DNA of 64,000 nt from Mesostigma viride. Taxonomy: Eukaryota; Streptophyta; Mesostigmatophyceae; Mesostigmatales; Mesostigmataceae. Of this stretch, positions 30,811 through 43,073 are shown one piece after another; position 1 is the stretch's first letter; each line of letters begins with the position of its first letter. The stretch is from NCBI GenBank assembly GCA_009746045.1, contig RPFO01000154.1:4228637-4292636 (forward strand). Reading direction: 5' to 3'. The translations under genes and the position numbers were made by a program. Below the pieces are notes generated by a model, which was not told the origin of the DNA, did no database searches, and worked only from the letters and a program-made list of their open reading frames with translations.

Positions 30811-31592
30811 TGTCAGCCGTAGTGGGCCAAGGCAGTCCCGGCACTAGTTTTTCTGGCTGTCAGTTAGCCGAATTAGTGGGATGACAATAATGGATTTTTA
30901 TCCAGGCTATTTAATTCGTGCTACGAATTTTTAGTGCTGCGTTTCTGATGCCCAAGATACTGTGAGGGCTTAGTATCTGAGAGCCCGACGGAATATCTTT
31001 ATTCCGATATGTTCGACGGAATCTTTTTTGTCTGCTTGTCTGTCTATGCGACTTTTGGACTTGTGCGTTTTTCCTTACCTTGAATTATGTTTTGTGCCGT
31101 TTGTGTCTCAGACTACTAGCCGTTGTGATGCCAAAAGGAATCCGCGCTTCGCGCAGTACTTTGGACTGTACCGTTCAGAGAAAAGTGTACCTCTGTGTAG
31201 GCGCGTTGCGCCACACCTATGTTTGATGCTGCCTTGGAGGCGCTGTGACTTTGCTCCAGCATGTCATACATTGCATTCTACTAGTCCTGATTTTGGTACG
31301 CCGCGCCACCTACAAGTGTGAGCGTCGGCACTTGTGGTACACCGCACTTGTGTTGTATGAGCCGTAGAATTTTATATCGACGGTCAAAAGTGCTCAGCCG
31401 CCACACATACCCCTAGGACAAAAGTGATGCACTTGTGCACGATGCTTTAGTTCTCACGTAATCTATACCACTGGACCCCAGCCATGGAGTCCGGGGTTTG
31501 TGGGGCTCGGAACAATTGAAAGTAATGTGTTTTAATACGACATTCTTTTATAATTGGAAAGATCGTTCCTCCAATACCTTAATTGTTCAACA
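30811..31592 (+). repeat. TRG 3' LTR
   Basis: 782 bp, TG..CA, directly preceded by the polypurine run AAGGGGGG (30803-30810) and followed by CATTC. Confidence 0.95.
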
Positions 31593-31597
31593 CATTC

Positions 31598-34056
31598 CGA
31601 CAAGTCTAGCTCAAGTTATAAAGTTAAACGTGCTAAAACCTGAACATAAGCTAAAGGAGGTTTTTCTTTGTACAAGGCCAGTTAGGCATGATGTTTTCCA
31701 TCCCAAAAGCCTGAAAGCATGCCCTACTCGATCACAATACATAAGCAAACAGCTAGGCACCTCATCTGCCCTCACCTGCCCTCGGCATGGCCAACCTTGC
31801 CAGCCCAAGCGTAGCAACACGATCGTTAGGCATACATGCCAAGAGAGCATACACATTAGTCAACCCAAGGTTACCTTGTAAACTTCATGATTAGAACTCA
31901 GCAAATCTATGACCAAAAGCACATATAAATAACTCTTGCACACTGATGACAACACATGCTCAAGGTTTGGGGTCACTGTGACACGCACTGATGGGTTTCC
32001 TAGACGACCACCTGACAGGCGCTAAGGACCACTCAGTAACCAAGTTAACACAATTACACTTTACATGCCATCCAACATGCATCAAATACATGCTGAATAT
32101 GTTATGAAGTACAAAGGGGTGGCCACACACCTCATACACCTTCACCGTCCCTCGAGCTTGGCCAGACATATAAGCATGTGAATAGCAATAATGATGATGG
32201 CACTAAAATGCCTAACCAGCATTTTCTATGTTTCTCCCAGGTTAGAGTGTAAGGTTTATGCCAACCAAGCTAATCAACACAGCAACAACTCCTTCACTGC
32301 CCTACCTGAGATGGGCAACAAACTGGAACTATGGAGGGCAAGGAACCAAGGAGATCATGGCATACAAAGCTTGCATGCAGTCAACCATGTCAACCATGGT
32401 TGGCTCAGCACATTGCAGTCTTTTCACATCATCATATCAAGGGAAACCTCAAATAAACCAATGGTGGCAGCTATCTACATGCAGTCACACAAATGCAATA
32501 TCTCCAACATGATCGTCAATAAAACACTTCCTCCCCTGCACGATAAAATGGAAAGAAACCATTGGCGGCCCTCCAGCGCATGAGCGCTGTGATGCCGCTG
32601 CGAAGAGAGGGTGCGTCACTCTAACACAACAAGAAGCGTCCATACGCACACCATCCTCGCCAGAACACGTTTTATGAAATGCCTTAAACCTTCCCGAGAA
32701 GCTATAGGCTTCGACTGAAGCGGCCCTAACCACGACATCAACGAAAACAATCTAAAGCTGCCAGGTATTCTCGGCAAGCAACAGCGAGCTAGCTGGCGGA
32801 AACGGCCCAAACAGAACGCAAAAACCTTCGAACGATGAGCTCATAGAAGAAAGAACTGATAGCACATAACATTCGCGACAAATTTATACCTTGCCCTCGC
32901 AGATCCCTCGCTCAGGCGCGCAACAACGGCCGTTCTTCCATGGAAGGTTCCGACATGCACTGCGCAGGCCTGAAGAATTACTTACCGACAATGGCCGAAA
33001 ATGTAGCAAAAAGCACCAGTTCGGTTTGGAATTCAATGCTACCGATATTAATGCATCCTTGAAGGTCAAAAAGGCCCCCAAAACTGCGAATTTACTGCCG
33101 CTATCACGAATTCTATTTTATTCCGCGCGACCAAAAAATGCAGTTTAACCCCCATGCCGATGGCAGTAAAAGAAAGCAGCGATATTGTAAACCAGCTACT
33201 TGCCGCCACAACCCAACATCATGAAATCATCTTCTTCAACATTCGAGCATTTTTTGGGCATTTCTGTAGCCCTACATGGCTAGTTTTGCCTAAACGCAGT
33301 CGCCATGACCACTTCCGCAAGGGGTGCGCGCACGGTGCACCCACTTTTCACGGTACGGCTGGTACCGCGAATTTTTTCGCGCGGAAAATATTCGGCGCGC
33401 CACGTCCCCTTAAACGCGCGTGAGCGCGTACGCGCTGGGGCAGACACACCCCACCCCCCACCCCACACACCCAAAACCACTTCAAGACCGACACGGACTT
33501 GGAGCTGGACCGCATCGCTGCACTACTCCACCAGGAGCTGGACGCAGTGGAGGCCAACCCGACTGTCAAAAATGTCATGCTATGACCATGGGAGGTTGTT
33601 GATATTACATTAATAATGATGACCTCATTTACGACTTTGTCATGATGGAAATATCTTTGTCAACCACCATGGCTGAAAGGTGCCATTTTCTAGAATAGTG
33701 GTGGTCAGAAAAGATGATCTGGCGTGTAGCCCAGCCACCACCTATATGGCTGGTCGGCAGGACCACAACATAATTAACTTAACATGACAGCTAGGCAACA
33801 CTTAACCAGTGCTAGATGCTGCCTGCTGGCAAATCATGGTTGTACCATGGCAGACAGAATTAGGTACGCCTAGCTGACGGTCCAGGTACCACGAATTGAA
33901 TTATTGGCGCCTGTCCTATATGGGCCATGCGCCACATGACACGACATGGATTGTACTACAGTGCCGTATAGTGACCAGGCACATATATATGAAAAGACTC
34001 ATAACTTTCTACCTAGAGCTCAGATCAAGGTGATTCTAGTGGCAAAGTTGTAGCCA
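31598..34056. other. Intergenic stretch, no gene recognised
   Basis: Short open frames only. 33478-33583 on the plus strand is a possible 3' exon (after a TTCAAG acceptor-like site) encoding an acidic helical segment (DLELDRIAALLHQELDAVEA) and a stop. On the minus strand 32485-32760 and 32990-33080 look weakly coding, with a GTAAGT donor-like site near 32985. I cannot join these into a gene. 33425-33480 is a CCCCAC-rich tract. Confidence 0.35.
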
Positions 34057-34072
34057 CACTAGGAAGGGGTCT

Positions 34073-34350
34073 GTGACATTTTGTGATATTTTTTTATCAC
34101 AAAATGTCACTTTTGTGACATTTTGTGATAAAAAAATGATAAAACGTGACAAAACGTGACAAAATGTGATAAAACTGTGACAAATTGTGATCGAGACATG
34201 TCATGATTGTGACAAAACGTGACAAACGTGATAAAACCAGCATATTTTGTGATAACGTCATTATCACAAAATGTCAAAGTGTCACAAAATGTCACAAACC
34301 CACAGAAAAACAAAATGTGATAAGGTGATAAATCACAACCACTCAGGGGA
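34073..34350. repeat. CACTA left subterminal repeat array
   Basis: More than a dozen partial copies of (A)ATGTCAC / TGTGATAAA in both orientations; TTTTTTTATCACAAAATGTCAC forms a strong hairpin with its inverse partner near 34080-34125. Confidence 0.85.
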
Positions 34351-35079
34351 AGTGATATATCACAAAGCACGCATAATGCACATCCGCAGCAAGGAAGTGC
34401 GTGCATGCCGCAGCAGAGATGGAGAAGGAAAAGGCCAAGGTGGGACACGGCAAGGTGGCAATGCCAGGAGAGACAACACGTGCAGCGGTACGGGGCAAGC
34501 TTTCAAAGGATGACACCAAGAACTCGCCACTGAGAAAGTTCTTAATTGCAGGTGACAACTTGAAAAACCAGAGGGGGGTACTGAAAGGAACTGACAAAAC
34601 AAGCTGGAAACACTCTCAGGTGCATGATAAAATGCACCACAATGTCATGAGCCGTGGGAGACATGGTTTATTGCAAAAATATCGACTGGGATGTTAAGAA
34701 AAACACCAATATTGAACATTCAGGGCAATCGTCATCACGGTCATCAAGTGTCAACCTCCGACCCATCGCTGGCCAAGCATCCATCATGCTGATCAAAGGT
34801 GGCATCGTCAATATCTACACTAAATCACAACACTGCATCATGCATCCATTGCTCTGAGCTCACAACACTGGTATGATAAAATGGGGAGTGAACATGTTCA
34901 GATGGCATGCAACAACCCGATGAAATGGCACAACTGATCAAATACGAACACCAACTGTATTGATACACACACAAGGAACGGTGCACTCAAGCATGGCTGT
35001 GGGTGGTGTGCAAAATGGACACCCACAATCATCTCACAAATGCAATATAAAATCTGTTGACCGACAAGCACAACGGGGC

Positions 35080-35320
35080 TCAACAGTCCTCGTCATCAAA
35101 GTCATCATCCTCATCATCACTGAAACCATTACGAGGGCTGTCCCAGCCACCATTGCTGAAATATCTGGATGACTCTCTAGAAACAATCACAGGACACTGT
35201 CGAGTGCTACGGCAATGTGACCAAGGCTCAGAGCCTACAAAATCTGCATCCGCATGTGGCCTCTCGCCGTGTTGGACTGACGGATGTGCCCAGCCCGACT
35301 GTGTTAGGTATATTGCCTGC
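35080..35320 (-). CDS. Putative last exon of a CACTA-internal gene, acidic C-terminus
   Basis: The minus-strand frame follows a good acceptor (TTGTCTTGCATGCAG, near 35335-35321) and encodes about 80 residues that are Ser/His/Pro-rich and end in an acidic tail (FSDDEDDDFDDEDC) before TGA at 35080. Upstream exons were not identified. The acidic tail and position inside the transposon suggest a transposon-encoded protein, but no family is recognised. Confidence 0.4.
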
Positions 35321-38300
35321 ATGCAAGACAAAAATACATCATCCGGCAAAGCACGCATCGGTACACACAAAAATTTGTTAGTGAGATGAAGCCACGCGCT
35401 GGACGCGCCAACAACTGTCAACTTTGCATGACTTCAGTTCACTTGTATGTAAGGATGCGGGGGAGATCGCAGCAGTTGCGTGGCTATCTATGAGTACCGG
35501 CCTAGTTTTAGGACAAAGAAGGTGAGATACTGGGCCAAGAGAGAGACAGGGGTGCTCGAGAAAAAAATTGGCCATGGATGTTCACCTAAATTGTATCTAC
35601 ATGCCTCACAAGTTGTAGGGAACTGCACACCCAGGAATCCTGGAGTCGCAAAGGTTCCCTAACATGCCAAGAGGCCTCACAATCTACTTCATTGCAATCT
35701 CTGTATGGTTAATACGGCAATAAGAAAGAAACGCCTGATTAGTGCCAAGAAAAAGCAAGGCCAATCAACCAACAATATGCCCCGTTACAGGTAGGATGAA
35801 CTCTAACGAGGCTGAAGGCTCTACGTCTGCAATTGACACTAGCAGGAGTCGTTCAGGGTGGGGTGTGGGGGGGAGGGAATGACAAAAAGCTGTGATCTGA
35901 GCAAAAAGGATAAATATGCAAAGATGCTACCCATGCAAGGAAGCGAGACATAGTCCAGCAATGCCACGAATGTCAGCCGAGGCTACTGGATTGCAAAGAA
36001 GGTTCTACCGACAGCGAAGGAATTGGTACGAATAATGCCAACTATTTGTAGCTGAGAGCATCACCAGCGGGCTACAAAAAAATCATGCACGGAAGCTGGA
36101 AGAACAAGGCCAATGGTGGCTGACGCGCACAGCACGTTGATAATTTGAGGAATGAGCACTACATAAAGAATGATCACCGTTGCTCACCATCAAGAATTCG
36201 CCGCGCTGGACAGGCGACCAAGAGCTTGTCGCTGCCACATGCGATGGGGCCGCGTGCAAGCCCAACGGTATTAGGCATCACAAGTACACGCGCAAAATTG
36301 ACACCACAATGGCAACACAGATGCACACATACGAATGTATAACGACCGAAAGCATAAACAGAGAATCAGTTGGTTAAGACAAGGAAAGTGGCGCAAGAGC
36401 AGCCCATGTCATGCAACTCTCAATCTGAACAAGGTTATGCCCTTCATGAAAACTAAATCAGATGTCGTTTGCATAGTCTATTGACCTTGTACGAATGAGA
36501 TAGTGAAACTGCTGCAGCATTCATGGCAAGCACGGCTAACTTGGCATGAAACCGAGCGGCCCATAGCAGCCTTGGCCCTAGGGCGATACGTGAGAATGCC
36601 ACGTGCGTACGGCATGCATGTTAAAGTCGATGCAAACTTATTAGTATTTCAGGCGAGGAATTCCTTGCTCACCTCAACTGGTAAAGAGTGGGCAGCTTCT
36701 GGATGTCCGAATGTGCTGTGCGTACCACTGAGCGAACAGATCGATTAAAGCTTTATTCTAGACCATGCCTATGTTTCTCCCCCGATGGCTGCTTGTAGCC
36801 TTGTCCGAGCTCGCTCCTGAATTCATTTGAGACGACGCCCTAATGGCTACATAAATCACGACGGTCATCAGTGAGCCTATGCTCCTATTCCAACCACCAC
36901 GTGCGTTCATACAGAAGCGACATTGCTGGAAATCAAAAGGCACATAATCCCGCCTTGGCTGCGAGCCGATCGCAGCTCCCTTCCACCTTTCCCACCTGTG
37001 CAGCGTGGATAGATGTGCAACTCTAAGGTCTTTTTTTTTTCGCGTCGTCTTAACTTCAACTTCAACGTAACACCCGCGCAACCACTGGAATTAGGGCTCG
37101 CAATTCGCCAAGTCCCATCAACGTCGCAAAGTCTGGTGTCGTCGCTCTTCCTGTCATCAATCATTAGTGCCAAATACTATCGTCATTACTGTCGTCATTA
37201 GAGGCCCTTTAGGCCTTTACTATCGTCAGTCACTCGCTTTGTGACGATAATAACGTACGGTAGATGGCATCAGTCGTACTTCCCGCCCCCCCCCCTGCCC
37301 ACGTCCCCTTCCGATTTCGCCGCTACTACATCTCGCCCCAAGTAGAAGTTTGCATTTTGCCATACATTAGGAATAACTGACTGACGAAACTAGTAAAAAG
37401 ACGACTGACATGACTCTCTAGTATCGCTTGGTTGGGACCGCTGGCCTGGCATCGTAACTGTTAGCCGTACCGTTCAGACTACAGTCCACAGCAGCCCCTA
37501 GCTTGGGAGTCTGGAATGAATGGACAAAAATCTTTCGCAACATGCGCAAGTCTGGAATCAACCCGTCAGGATCCTTGCGCAAAATTCAAATATTACGCCG
37601 AAACCGATGGCAAACGACTAGGTGCACGCAATGGCTAAGGCAGTGAGGGGCTGAGGGTACGCTCGAGCGAAGGGGCCACCTAGTTTTATGTAACCACAGA
37701 GTGTGCAATAACAAACGGGGCTGCAGGTCCACGAAACGACGTGATTTCTCTAGCAATTGCGGCGTAGCAGTTTGGATCATGATGTAGGTGCACTTAGGAT
37801 GTATGTCGAGTTTAATTAAGCATGGAGGTAGCAATGAGGGACTGAGACACATCATATCCAGTTCTGAATCAAGCCGTTCTTTACGCTGAAACACAGCGCA
37901 AGCAAGATCTCCGGAACCTGCCGCCAAGCTCCTTAGCCGCTAAGGTTAGCAAAATTCTGCCAGCTTCTTTTACAGCGGTTAGCATGCCGTGCTCATGTGT
38001 ATGAGGCCATTTCATGGCGGCCGGGTAAAGCTGGCCATGTCTTTGAGAGCTTTGAATATGTATTCTCTGAAGGCTTTCAATACCATGGTGCTTTCTGCGC
38101 TCGGCATCTTATGTGTGCCTTCGAATTGCCGTTTTCCTCTTCAATTGCGCGTGTACCTGCGGGTGACTGATACCGTTGGGCTGGCCTCACCTGCGGCCTA
38201 CCCGCGAATGGCAGGCTAGCTCCTGGTCGAGACTTGTGGTGAGTAGTGGGTACCATCGCATACCTGGAGTCTGTACTTTGTTATCGACGTGCTGTATGGC

Positions 38301-39092
38301 ATTGCTAGAATGCATCCAGTTCTTCCTGTTTCTAACTCCAATTACTTGGCATTTTTGCAATCATGCTCCGCCTACATTTAAACACACATGCGTTGCATTT
38401 TTTCATAAGGCTTCTTTGTTGTTGAAAGCCGTAAACTGTCTTTCTGCTATTTACATCCCGTCTGCTGCGACTTTCTCCGGTTTTCCCCCATTGACCCCGT
38501 CTCTGCTGCACTTTCCATCAGCTCCTTTTTGTTGACAATCAGCGCTTTTAACCTTGTTAGCAAATTGTAAAAATGACACTGTCTAATATATATGAGAAAA
38601 ATCCTTGTGCCTATTTTTATTAGGAGTTCAGTCATTGGGCTCTAGGAGACATGTGTGATCAACTTTGAGGCTCGTCCTTTGGGATAAAACCTCCAAAGAG
38701 TCACACCACTGGACGAGTTATCTTGAACCAGAACTTTTTGTTGGAACACTGACTGAGAGCAGCACGCTTAAGGTTTTGTAAGAAAATCATTTTTTCTCTG
38801 AAACGCCATAGCTCCTTTCTAATCATTGTGATTGTGTTGCGTATTCCTTGTCAGTCAGTTAGTTATGTATTCCTTATCATGGGACAGGCGGAGGGGGGCT
38901 AATAATTCCTCATGGGGGCAGCAAGGGAGTTGGTAGCACACGCAGTTATGAGCTTTGCTTCTTTCAACATGTTGCTCATAATATCCAATTTCGTGGTTTC
39001 TTGGTCTTTGGCATCTTCATAGTAGTAGTGCTAGGGTCTCACTTGGTCACCCTTACAATGTTAGTGCCCTTCAGCAATCTCATTTTTAGTCC

Positions 39093-40693
39093 AATTAGGC
39101 TTCAATGGTCATCGATTTGAAATGGGAAGCGTAGTGAAGGCCGGTTCACGCCGAGAGAAACGCAGCGCTGCCGATCCAAGAGTGCAGCCGTGCACGAAGC
39201 TCGCAAAGCTGCCTGCAGCAGCACCACCACCGCCGGCAGCGCCGACAATCCTGCCCCCGACAGCACTCCCTTCAACAACCGCCACAGCATCGGTGCCATC
39301 ATCCATGTTGCCTGCGCAAAGAGCAGATGAAGACATGGCCTCGGTAGAGGCGGCGCTGGCCGCGCTCCTTGCCAAGAAGGAGGCAATGATTGCAGCCAGA
39401 AAGGCGGCCGATGTCTCCCATGCAACCCCTGAAGTAAGTCTCAGGAGTGGGTGGGGTTGTAAACCTGGACATGGTTATGAGTGGTGTGATTTGGGGGGTT
39501 GCAAACAGGGGTAGTTCATGAGTGGGCAGAGTGGGGGCTGTGGGAAATTGGGGTTATTTATGAGTGGAGGGGCTGTAAACTGGGTTGTTTTTTAGTGGGC
39601 TGAGCGGGGGCTGTTGGGGGGTTGTCAACCGCGTTATTTATGTGGGCTGGGCGGGGGCTGTCGGAAACTGGGATTATTTATGAGTGGGCAGTGTGTGAAA
39701 CTGTTTTTTTTTTTTTTTAACAACTGATTGAGGAGGTTGTAAACACTTGGGATTATTTATGAGGGGGGGGGGGACTGTAAACTCGGTGGCATTTGAGGTG
39801 GCTGAGTGGCGCACTCGTTTTTCATAGCCCCCGGGGGCTGTGGAGAACTGGGGTTAATATGAGGGGGAGGTTGTAAACTGCATGGGTGGTTTATGAGTGG
39901 GCTGAGTGGGGGGCTGTAGGAACCTGGGGTTATTTATGAGAGGGGGGGTCTAAACTGGTGTGGTTTATGTCAGAGTGGGCTGAGTGGGGCTGTGGGAAAC
40001 TGGGATAATGTGTGGGTGGGGGGTTGTATTTAACTGGATTGTTTATGAGTGGGCTGAGCAGGGGCTGTCATAAACTGGGATTATTTATGAGTAGGCAGTG
40101 TGTGAAAAGTGGGATTTTTTTGTTTTTGATTACTGATTGAGGGGGTTGTAAACCATTGGGATTATTTATGAGGGGGGGCGGGTTGGAAACTGGGTGGTTT
40201 ATGGGTGGCTGAGTGGTGACTGTGGGAAACTGGGGTTATTTATGAGAGGGGGGTCTAAACTGGGGTGGTTTATGTCAGAGTGGGCTGAGTGGGGGCTGTG
40301 GGAAACTGGGATAGTGTATGAGTGGGGGGGTCTAAACTGGGTTGTTCATGAGTGGGCTGAGCGGGGGCTGTCAGAACCTGGGATTATTTATGAGTGGGCA
40401 GTGTGTGAAACTGGGATTTTTTTATATTTTTTTTAATGAGTGATTGCAATTTTACAACCCCCTCATGAGGGGGTTGTAAACACTGGGATTATGAGTTTGC
40501 GGGCGGGGGAGGCCGCCTTGCTGTTCTTGAAACCCATTCAAGGATGTTCTAGGCAACACGTTGATTTTGATGTGCAACATTTCTATTGATCGAGGCTGTG
40601 AAAGGCTATGACACATCTTGAGTGTTTAAACTTGCCTTTTTTTTCTGCTCACAGGGAGACAAGGTGCCGGCCTCCTCGTCGTCGTCCACTTGA
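39093..40693 (+). CDS. Putative 3' part of a CACTA-internal gene (two exons)
   Basis: Exon A, 39093 (or from ATG 39122) to 39433, encodes a basic start (MGSVVKAGSRREKR), a Pro/Ala-rich linker and a helical Ala/Glu/Lys segment (MASVEAALAALLAKKEAM). It ends at a consensus donor GAA|GTAAGT. Exon B, 40655-40693, follows an acceptor preceded by a T-rich tract and TGCTCACAG, stays in phase 0 and ends in a Ser run and TGA. A polyadenylation signal AATAAA lies at 41003. Intron 39434-40654 consists mostly of a minisatellite. A TTTTTAG acceptor at 39092 suggests more exons upstream. No family recognised. Confidence 0.55.
39440..40530. repeat. Degenerate G-rich minisatellite in an intron
   Basis: Repeated modules GGGCTGTGGGAAACTGGG, ATTATTTATGAGTGGG and GGTTGTAAACTGGGTTGTTTATGAGTGGGCTGAG in variable order with indels; roughly 30-60 bp units. 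It lies in the intron between the two putative CACTA-internal exons. Confidence 0.85.
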
Positions 40694-41074
40694 CATCGTC
40701 ATCTAGGCACTACGGCTGCGCATGTTTGTTTTTGTTTTCTTGATCTATACCGAGCGCTTTCTTGTTCATGAATTGGTTACTAGGGTGCGGTGGCAGATGA
40801 GACAATTGACACCAACCATCCGTTCATGTTTCTTGCGCATGTGCGTTTTTTAATGCATTCCAGGAACATTCCGAGATTTCTGTCACGCAACGACAAGCGC
40901 CAAGCCGGCGTTTGCAAATTGTCACTGATCGATAATCACTGTTGAAGAATGAAGAATCAAGACTGAAGAATGAAGATCTGTTACATTTATCTTTATATTT
41001 GTAATAAAGAAATCGCGAGGCGTGCTTTTCATCCGTTTTGCTTTGGAATGTGTTCTGATATATCTGTGTGACAT

Positions 41075-41620
41075 GTCACGATATATCTGTGTGATATGTC
41101 ATGATCGCCCGTGGTTTTATGTCACTGTTTTCTCCCTAGATTTATCAGTGACAATGTCACGGATTTTGTCGCCCTTTTTTCCTGATATATCAGTGACAAT
41201 GTCACGGATTTTGTCACCCTTTTTTTCGTGATATATCAGTGATAATGTCACGGATTTGTCACCCTTTTTTTCGTGATATATCAGTGATAATGTCACGGAT
41301 TTGTCACCCTTTTTTTCGTGATATATCAGTGATAATGTCACGGATTTGTCACCCTTTTTTTCGTGATATATCAGTGATAATGTCACGGATTTTGTCAGTG
41401 CGTTTTGTCAAGTCGTGACATTGATATTTTGTGATAATTTCCTTGTTTTTGTCACAAAGATAATCACAGAATATGCTGGTTTTATCACATGATTTGTCAC
41501 GAAATGTCACAGAATATCACAGTTTTGTCACAAAAAATCACAAAGTGTCACATTTTGTCACATCCACATCACAAAATGTCACGTGATATGTCACAAAATA
41601 TCACAAAATGTCACACCCCC
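41075..41620. repeat. CACTA right subterminal array with 58-61-bp tandem units
   Basis: 41150-41400 holds five tandem units of GTGATATATCAGTGATAATGTCACGGATTTGTCACCC type, followed by scattered TTTTGTCACA / ATATCACAAAATGTCAC motifs up to the TIR. Confidence 0.9.
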
Positions 41621-41723
41621 CTTCCTAGTGCAAACATGAGCTCTACGCAGTCATACTGGCGTTGTAGGTTGTTCTGACTTAACTACGGACTACCCGAACT
41701 TTATCTAGATTAGTAAGTGCTAG

Positions 41724-42007
41724 ACTTGTCAGGCATATTGGGGCATATTCCTGACACCGACCAAGCGGGCGCGGGCAGCAGAAGCAGTAGAGCAACTGCT
41801 GAGGGCCGCCAAGCGGGTACGCCAAGGAAAGTGGCAGGCGGGGTGTGGACCATCGTCTACGCCCCAGCGGTCGCATCCAGAGGAGGATGGTGACGAGGGG
41901 AAGGACGGGGGAGCACCAGGGGGAGGGGCACCCTCAAACACCGGGGGTATGGCGGGCGGCAGCAACGCTGGAGCGACAACCCAGCAGCAGCAGCAGCCAC
42001 AGCAACA

Positions 42008-42046
<39 letters not shown>

Positions 42047-42709
42047 GCGGCAGCACCAGCAACAGCAACCGCAGCAGCAGCAGCAGCAGCAGCAACCTCA
42101 ACCACAAGCGGCTGTCGCTGTACCACAGCGACCCAGGTTTGATGCATCCCGTAGGGAAGATAGGATTACCTTCCCAGGTCTCGCTGAGGGGTTTGTGCAG
42201 GAGGATGCACTTGAGTTTCTTTTCAAGATAGAACATTCCTGGTCCCATGATAACATTCGTGATTGGTTTCCTGCTCTTAGGGTGTCTAACACGATCCACC
42301 AATCTGCACCTAGCATAAAACAAATGGTACAGATGTATGAGAGGAGAGCCAGCACACCTGGGGCAGAGGAGGTGCAAATCTTCACAGAATTCATAGCAGA
42401 CCTAAAAGGGCTGTTGACCAAGGGGGAACACCTGCAGGCTATCAAGGGGTTCAACTGGTTGGCCTCGTACAAAGTCAACAAGTCTGACTACGTACGTGAC
42501 AACAAACAGTATGTCCTGTACATAGACAGGGACGAGGAGTTGAAGAAACTCAACTCTAAGTACCTAGTCCATCAGTGGCTCACCAAAGCTGAGCTGGACA
42601 AGAACACCAATGCAGTTCTGCTGGCTGGCCTTAAAGACAAGTGGGATGATTTTAGGGGGGCCATGTTGTTTATTCAGCAGAGCCTAGAACCCTTCTCCAC
42701 TGTTAAGGA
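41724..42709 (+). pseudogene. E4 gag, N-terminal and capsid part, interrupted by E3
   Basis: The frame is open from 41724; first Met at 41949. It begins with an Arg/Ala/Lys-rich and Gly-rich stretch, then a polyglutamine tract of CAG/CAA codons (41985-42105, about 35 Gln with breaks), then the gag core from about 42130 (FPGLAEGFVQEDALEFLFKI, further WTK-free helical sequence with DELKKLNSKYLVHQW and TNAVLLAGLKDKWDDFRG). It is cut at 42709 by E3; the same frame resumes at 48870. In E4 gag and pol are therefore one continuous ORF. Related to E1 gag in layout. Confidence 0.85.
41985..42105 (+). repeat. CAG/CAA repeat encoding polyglutamine in E4 gag
   Basis: Interrupted trinucleotide repeat; broken by CCACAG, CGGCGG and CACCAG. 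Non-sense frames of it give Leu-rich or Ala-rich artefacts on the minus strand. Confidence 0.9.
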
Positions 42710-43054
42710 AGTTGAGTAACTCTAGAGCCCTAGGATCTGGCTCTAAGTTCCCCATGTCCGTCCGCACGCCTTCCGCTAGCGTCCGCTAAGCCGCCGGCTA
42801 TAATCCGGCGGTCCGATGCGGTCGACCGGTCTAAGGGCGGCGCCTAGGGCCGGCGCCACCTAGGCCCCAGTCCGGGGCCTTATCCGGGTCGGTACGGACA
42901 GCTAGCTTGTCCCACGGTTACGGCTAACCGGATAGGGTTTGCTGGCTAAGACATAAACCAGTGGTGGGCCAGCTCCGACAGCAGTTCTCTGTGTTCACCT
43001 TATCCCAAGCTCAACGTGACCGACCGCCATAGCTGAGCCGGTCGGGCTTTAACT
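42710..43054 (+). repeat. E3 5' LTR
   Basis: 345 bp, GC-rich with many palindromes. At 42791-42811 a perfect 7-bp stem (CCGCCGG/CCGGCGG) encloses the loop CTATAAT; GGCGCCTAGGGCCGGCGCC also folds. Next bases TGTATTCATAAAAATCCCG lead straight into the gag ATG, without a normal primer site. Confidence 0.95.
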
Positions 43055-43073
43055 TGTATTCATAAAAATCCCG

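Larger units (their letters stand above)
21880..31592 (+). mobile_element. TRG: gag-only (TR-GAG-like) LTR retrotransposon, split by E2
   Basis: 782-bp LTRs with canonical TGTCAG..CAACA ends lie at 21880-22661 and 30811-31592, flanked by CATTC at 21875-21879 and 31593-31597. Without the nested E2 the element is about 3.2 kb and encodes only gag; no integrase, protease or RT sequence is present between the LTRs outside E2. It has a tRNA-iMet-like primer site and a polypurine tract. This is the structure of non-autonomous TR-GAG elements that depend on enzymes of a relative. Confidence 0.93.
34057..41630. mobile_element. CACTA-like (CMC superfamily) DNA transposon
   Basis: Left end CACTAGGAAGGGG at 34057; right end, in inverse, CACTAGGAAGGGG at 41630. 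Terminal identity continues with TGTGACATTTTGTGATATTTT. Both subterminal regions are packed with copies of TGTGACA/TTTTGTGATA-type motifs in both orientations, typical of transposase-binding arrays in CACTA elements. The expected 3-bp TSD is imperfect (CCA left, CAA right). I could not recognise the TNPD transposase domain in the interior, so it may be non-autonomous, or its transposase is split into exons that I cannot assemble. Confidence 0.75.

Noticed and set aside
37586-38535. Several 60-120 codon frames in the middle of the CACTA element
   Set aside because: No motif, no consistent splice pattern that I could follow; cannot be supported as exons.
41631-41683. Remnant of the E4 5' LTR (ends TTAACT)
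   Set aside because: Only a short piece with the expected ending; no second copy to compare, so not listed as a separate feature.
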